DNA from: Pseudomonas parakoreensis
GTDB taxonomy: Bacteria > Pseudomonadota > Gammaproteobacteria > Pseudomonadales > Pseudomonadaceae
Direction of reading: 5' to 3'
Length of the DNA: 64,000 nt
NCBI RefSeq assembly: GCF_021602155.1
Contig: NZ_BQHY01000009.1
Span: forward strand, 246,898 to 310,897
The translations under genes were made by a program, and so were the position numbers. Each line of letters begins with the position of its first letter. Position 1 is the stretch's first letter. Positions 60,367 to 64,000 of the stretch are shown here, one piece after another. The notes beneath the pieces are model-generated. The model ran no database searches. It was given only the letters and a program-made list of their open reading frames with translations, and was not told where the DNA came from.

Positions 60367-61332
60367 TCAGAGCAGCCCGGCAAAATTCAGCCGGAACTGC
60401 TGCGGCGTCACCCCCAACCGGCGATTGAACACACTGCGCATGTGCTGCGCATCGCGAAACCCGCACTGATAAGCCACAGTCTTCAGCGGCGCCGTGGTGC
60501 TTTCGAGCAGCACCCGTGCCGCATCGACTCGCGCACTTTCGACGAACTCTGCCGGGGTGACCCGGGCCTCGCGGGCAAACACCCGGGAAAAATTGCGCGC
60601 GCTCATGTTCGCCGCATTTGCCAAGTCGGCAATCGTCAGGTCGCCGGTGAGATTGGCCAGCACATACAACTGCACCATTGCCACCGCCGAGGTCGGCTCC
60701 GCATGCGGCGTGAGGAACGGGCTGAACTGCGACTGCCCGCCCGAGCGCTGGGTGAACACCACCAGCCGTTTGGCCACGCTCAGCGCCACGTCAGCGCCGT
60801 GATCGCGGGCCAACAGGTACAAGGACAGATCGATCCCCGCCGTAACCCCGGCCGAGGTATAGAGCGCACCGTCCTCGACATACAGGCGATCGGCTTCGAC
60901 CCGCGCCGATGGACACAATTGCGCCAACGCTTGGGCATCGTTCCAGTGGGTGGTCACCGTTCGCCCGTCCAGCAGCCCCGCCCGCGCCAGCATGAACGCG
61001 CCGTTGCAGATCGAGCCAAAACGCCGCGCACGGGCACTGGCCTCGCGCAGCCAGGTGTCGAAGCCTTTGCCGAAATCCAGAAACGGTAACTGCGGGCCAC
61101 CAGCGACGAGCAGCAAGTCCCAGGCGTCAAGCGCCTCGCTGAAATGCCGGTGAGCGCTGAGGTTCAAGCCATTGGAGCAAGCCATCGGCCCGCGTTCGAC
61201 GCCGATCACCTCCAGCCGATAGTGATCCTCGGGGGGCAGAAAACGATTGGCCTCGGCGAACACATCCATCGGCCCGCTGACATCCAGCGCCTGCACGCCG
61301 GGGAACACCACGATGGCGATGGTTTTGTTCAT
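60367..61332 (-). CDS. GlxA family transcriptional regulator (DJ-1/PfpI + AraC)
   Basis: A 321-residue regulator: residues 1 to about 170 form a DJ-1/PfpI-like domain (IAIVVFPGVQALDVSGPMDV, ICNGAFMLARAGLL), and the C-terminal 100 form an AraC-type double helix-turn-helix (LTIADLANAANMSARNFSRV, then QCGFRDAQHMRSVFNRRLG). GlxA-type proteins regulate catabolic genes for amines, arginine or betaines in pseudomonads. It is divergent from an HD-domain gene across about 300 bases that hold a class C repeat, which suggests regulation of that gene. Confidence 0.87.
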   Translation of the reverse strand: MNKTIAIVVFPGVQALDVSGPMDVFAEANRFLPPEDHYRLEVIGVERGPMACSNGLNLSAHRHFSEALDAWDLLLVAGGPQLPFLDFGKGFDTWLREASARARRFGSICNGAFMLARAGLLDGRTVTTHWNDAQALAQLCPSARVEADRLYVEDGALYTSAGVTAGIDLSLYLLARDHGADVALSVAKRLVVFTQRSGGQSQFSPFLTPHAEPTSAVAMVQLYVLANLTGDLTIADLANAANMSARNFSRVFAREARVTPAEFVESARVDAARVLLESTTAPLKTVAYQCGFRDAQHMRSVFNRRLGVTPQQFRLNFAGLL

Positions 61333-61351
61333 AAGCCTCCTTGGGGATCTT

Positions 61352-61484
61352 TGTGGCGAGGGGATTCATCCCCGATCGGCTGCGCAGCAGTCGTAGATCC
61401 TCACTGCGCGGTTTACCTGATTCGCCGAAATAGCAGGTTTTGGAACTGCTGCGCAGCCCATCGGGGATGAATCCCCTCGCCACA
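61352..61484. repeat. REP-type inverted repeat, class C
   Basis: TGTGGCGAGGGGATTCATCC with CCCGATC and complement flank about 75 bases, in the glxA/HD divergent gap. The rest of that gap (61333-61351 and 61485-61634) shows no gene. Confidence 0.85.
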
Positions 61485-61634
61485 GGTTCGGTGTCTGCTG
61501 TTTTAAGTGAGTTGGCACGATTTGCAGGTCGATTGGCAAGGATCGCAGCCATGGGTTGATTGTCCGTGCAGTGCCTCGGGGAACAGACTTTGTCCATCAG
61601 CGCCACGACGGCGTTTTCGACGAGGAAACACCTT

Positions 61635-62276
61635 ATGAGCACGACCATTGCCGGCATCAAAATCCCCGACAGCGCCCTCGCCCGGGCCACCACCGAGTAC
61701 ATTCGCGACATCGAATCCGACCTGCTCTATCACCACTCGCGCCGGGTGTTTCTGTTCGGTGCGCTGAGCGGCGAACGCCAACAACTGACCTACAACCCGG
61801 AGCTGCTGTATGTCGGCGCGATGTTCCACGACCTCGGACTGGTCGAGGGTTATCGCAGTGATGACGAGCGTTTCGAAGTGGATGGCGCCAACGCGGCAGC
61901 GGCGTTTCTCAAACCATACGGGCTGAGCGATGACGACGTCGAACAGGTCTGGCTGTCGATTGCCCTGCACACCACGCCGGGCGTGCCCAAACATCTGCGG
62001 CCGACTGTGGCGCTGGTGACGGCGGGTGTCGAGATGGACGTGCTGGGCATGGATTATGCGGCGTTCAGCAGCACCCAGCGCGAGGCGGTGGTGCATGCGC
62101 ATCCACGCGGGGAAGGTTTCAAGGAATGCATCATCTGCGCGTTTGCCGACGGCTTGCGCCATCGTCCGCAGACCACGTTCGGCAATGTGAAGACCGATGT
62201 ACTGGTGGATCAGGAGCCGGGGTTCAAGCCGATGAACTTTGTCGAGGTCATCCGTACATCCCCTTGGATTTCCTGA
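61635..62276 (+). CDS. HD domain hydrolase, cyanamide-hydratase-like
   Basis: A 213-residue HD-superfamily protein. The first histidine is in HHSRRVFLFGAL, the HD doublet in VGAMFHDLGLVEGY, and a later aspartate in MDVLGMDYAAF. The layout is close to the cyanamide hydratase-like group rather than to phosphodiesterases. The substrate is unknown. It is divergent from a GlxA-type regulator, which probably controls it. ATG 61635 follows a GAGG site; the frame opens upstream without one. Confidence 0.8.
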   Translation: MSTTIAGIKIPDSALARATTEYIRDIESDLLYHHSRRVFLFGALSGERQQLTYNPELLYVGAMFHDLGLVEGYRSDDERFEVDGANAAAAFLKPYGLSDDDVEQVWLSIALHTTPGVPKHLRPTVALVTAGVEMDVLGMDYAAFSSTQREAVVHAHPRGEGFKECIICAFADGLRHRPQTTFGNVKTDVLVDQEPGFKPMNFVEVIRTSPWIS

Positions 62277-62287
62277 GTTCCAAAAGC

Positions 62288-62361
62288 AAAAGATCGCAGC
62301 CTGCGGCAGCTCCTACAGAGATTGCATCCACTGTAGGAGCTGCCGCAGGCTGCGATCTTTT
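62288..62361. repeat. REP-type inverted repeat, class D, likely terminator
   Basis: AAAAGATCGCAGCCTGCGGC and its perfect complement CAGGCTGCGATCTTTT flank about 25 bases between the convergent HD and polyamine permease genes. T-runs on both strands make a bidirectional terminator plausible. Confidence 0.85.
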
Positions 62362-62367
62362 TGCCCG

Positions 62368-63258
62368 TCAGGCCGCTTCCGGCGCAGGCGCGCGGCGCAC
62401 GTCCGGTTGTTTCCACGAATCGGCGGCGCCTTCTTCGATGGCTTGCTGGATGGCTTTCTTGCGCGCTTCTTCGGCGCGACGGCTGAAGAACCACACCAGG
62501 AAGGTCACCAGCGATACCGCCAGCAAAATCAGGCTGGCCACGGCATTGATCTCCGGCTTCACGCCCAGACGCACCGCCGAGAACACTTCCATCGGCAGCG
62601 TCGTCGAACCCGGGCCGGAGACGAAGCTCGCCAGTACCAGATCGTCCAGCGACAGCGCGAACGACATCATGCCGCCCGCTGCCAGCGAAGGCGCGATCAT
62701 CGGGATGGTGATCAGGAAGAACACCTTCCACGGCCGCGCACCGAGGTCCATGGCTGCCTCTTCGATCGACAGGTCCAGCTCACGCAGACGCGCCGACACC
62801 ACCACCGCCACATACGCTGCACAGAACGTGGTGTGGGCGATCCAGATGGTGACAATGCCACGTTCCTGCGGCCAGCCGATCATCTGCGCCATGGCCACGA
62901 ACAGCAGCAACAGCGACAGACCGGTGATCACTTCAGGCATCACCAGCGGCGCGGTGACCAGGCCACCGAACAGCGTGCGGCCCTTGAAGTGGGTGATGCG
63001 GGTCAGGACGAACGCGGCGAGGGTGCCCAGCGCCACCGCGGCAACCGCGGTGTAGCAGGCGATTTCCAGCGAGCGCACCACCGAGCCCATCAGTTGCGTG
63101 TTGTCGAGCAGACCGACGTACCACTTGATCGACCAGCCGCCCCATACCGTCACCAGTTTCGAGGCGTTGAATGAGTAGATCACCAGGATCAGCATCGGCA
63201 GGTAGATGAACAACAGACCCAGAACCAGCATCAGGCTGGAGAAACGGAAGCGCTTCAT
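62368..63258 (-). CDS. spuH: Polyamine ABC transporter permease SpuH (PotI type)
   Basis: A 296-residue inner-membrane permease with six transmembrane segments and the EAA loop EEAAMDLGARPWKVFFLITI. It is of the PotI/PotC type, and with SpuG moves putrescine or spermidine delivered by a periplasmic binding protein. The C-terminal tail is charged (RRAEEARKKAIQQAIEEGAA). The start overlaps the stop of spuG (ATGA). Confidence 0.9.
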   Translation of the reverse strand: MKRFRFSSLMLVLGLLFIYLPMLILVIYSFNASKLVTVWGGWSIKWYVGLLDNTQLMGSVVRSLEIACYTAVAAVALGTLAAFVLTRITHFKGRTLFGGLVTAPLVMPEVITGLSLLLLFVAMAQMIGWPQERGIVTIWIAHTTFCAAYVAVVVSARLRELDLSIEEAAMDLGARPWKVFFLITIPMIAPSLAAGGMMSFALSLDDLVLASFVSGPGSTTLPMEVFSAVRLGVKPEINAVASLILLAVSLVTFLVWFFSRRAEEARKKAIQQAIEEGAADSWKQPDVRRAPAPEAA

Positions 63259-64000
63259 TCTTTACCCTCCATTTCCTTGGCCTGACTGCGGTTGAACAGG
63301 ATGATCGGCACAATCAGGATCGCCAGCATCACCACCGCCAGGGCGGACGCCACCGGCCAGTCACGGTTGTTGAAGAACTCTTGCCAGAGCACTTTACCGA
63401 TCATCAGGGTTTCCGGGCCGCCGAGCAGTTCCGGGATCACGAACTCACCGACCACCGGGATGAACACCAGCATGCAGCCGGCAATGATCCCGTTCTTGGA
63501 CAGTGGAATGGTGATTTTCCAGAAGCTGTTGAAGGTGCTCGAACCGAGGTCGGCAGCGGCCTCCAGCAAGCTGTGATCGTGCTTCACCAGGTTGGCGTAC
63601 AGCGGCAGGATCATGAACGGCAGGTACGAGTAGACGACGCCGATGTACACCGCGAGGTTGGTGTTGAGGATCTGCAGCGGCTCGTCGATGAAGCCCATGC
63701 TCATCAGGAAGCCGTTGAGCAGGCCGTTGTTGCTGAGAATGCCCATCCACGCATACACACGGATCAGGATCGCGGTCCAGGTCGGCATCATGATCAGCAG
63801 CACCAGCACCGTCTGCAGCTCTTTACGGGCGCTGGCGATGGCGTAGGCCATCGGGTAGCCGATCAGCAGGCACAACAGCGTGCTGAAGAAAGCCATCTTC
63901 AGCGAGCCAAGGTACGCGGCGATGTACAACTCGTCGTCGCCGAGCATTGCGTAGTTGCCAAGGTTCAGCAGCAGTTGCAGCTTCTGCTCGGCGAAGGTGT
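63255..64000 (-). CDS. spuG: Polyamine ABC transporter permease SpuG (PotH type), N-terminus beyond window
   Basis: The frame is open to the window edge; the visible 248 residues begin with TFAEQKLQLLLNLGNYAMLG, so an ATG at 63947 is internal and not the start. The EAA loop LEAAADLGSSTFNSFWKITI and five or six hydrophobic segments fit a PotH/PotB permease. It forms the heterodimeric channel with SpuH, whose start overlaps its stop. The remaining part of the operon (ATPase and binding protein) should lie beyond the edge. Confidence 0.9.
   Translation of the reverse strand, partial: TFAEQKLQLLLNLGNYAMLGDDELYIAAYLGSLKMAFFSTLLCLLIGYPMAYAIASARKELQTVLVLLIMMPTWTAILIRVYAWMGILSNNGLLNGFLMSMGFIDEPLQILNTNLAVYIGVVYSYLPFMILPLYANLVKHDHSLLEAAADLGSSTFNSFWKITIPLSKNGIIAGCMLVFIPVVGEFVIPELLGGPETLMIGKVLWQEFFNNRDWPVASALAVVMLAILIVPIILFNRSQAKEMEGKE

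Overview
The window is a piece of a Pseudomonas chromosome, most likely of the P. fluorescens group. The evidence is the high GC content, the dense set of paired REP-type palindromes typical of that group, and a gene order that, from memory of P. aeruginosa PAO1, follows the PA0304-PA0371 core block (spuGH, an AHL-acylase-type gene, serA, ilvA, rpiA, rppH-ptsP, lgt, thyA, folA, ilvD, mutM, coaD, rsmD). No search was run.

Layout. 0-4.2 kb: tail of an M16 peptidase, rsmD, a YheT-like hydrolase overlapping an AraC regulator, and an SseA-type sulfurtransferase. 4.2-8.8 kb: a TetR regulator divergent from a coniferyl aldehyde dehydrogenase, then a Tat-exported small protein and a GMC oxidoreductase, which looks like an aromatic aldehyde/alcohol oxidation module with a clear palindromic operator. 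8.8-14.2 kb: housekeeping genes (coaD, ferredoxin, mutM, HDOD protein, PfpI, rlmI). 14.2-17.9 kb: the most unusual locus. An AT-rich promoter precedes a 23-codon peptide gene, an attenuator-like hairpin, a SagB-type flavin oxidoreductase, an AurF-type diiron N-oxygenase and a Bcr/CflA-type exporter; it looks like an undescribed RiPP-like operon. 18-26.3 kb: ilvD, pchP, tcyP, folA and an uncharacterised DUF2868/DUF3482-GTPase pair.

26.4-33.2 kb: a phosphonate (2-aminoethylphosphonate-type) gene set, with a PhnZ-like HD oxygenase, an FAD amine oxidase, a three-gene ABC importer and a LysR regulator. 33.2-36.1 kb: divergent cadA/cadR metal export. 36.2-49 kb: thyA, lgt, a TauE/SafE exporter, an NRDE protein, ptsP-rppH, a HAD phosphatase, a DUF2269 membrane protein, ilvA, rpiA and two SdiA-regulated paralogues. 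49-57.7 kb: a FAH-family enzyme, a D-2-hydroxyglutarate-dehydrogenase-type flavoprotein divergent from serA, and several small envelope or hypothetical genes. 57.8-60.2 kb: a penicillin/AHL-acylase gene broken by an in-frame amber codon. 60.4-64 kb: a GlxA regulator divergent from an HD hydrolase, then polyamine ABC permeases running off the end.

About two dozen inverted-repeat elements in four sequence classes fill most of the larger intergenic gaps. I saw no tRNA, rRNA, insertion sequence, CRISPR array or prophage in the window.
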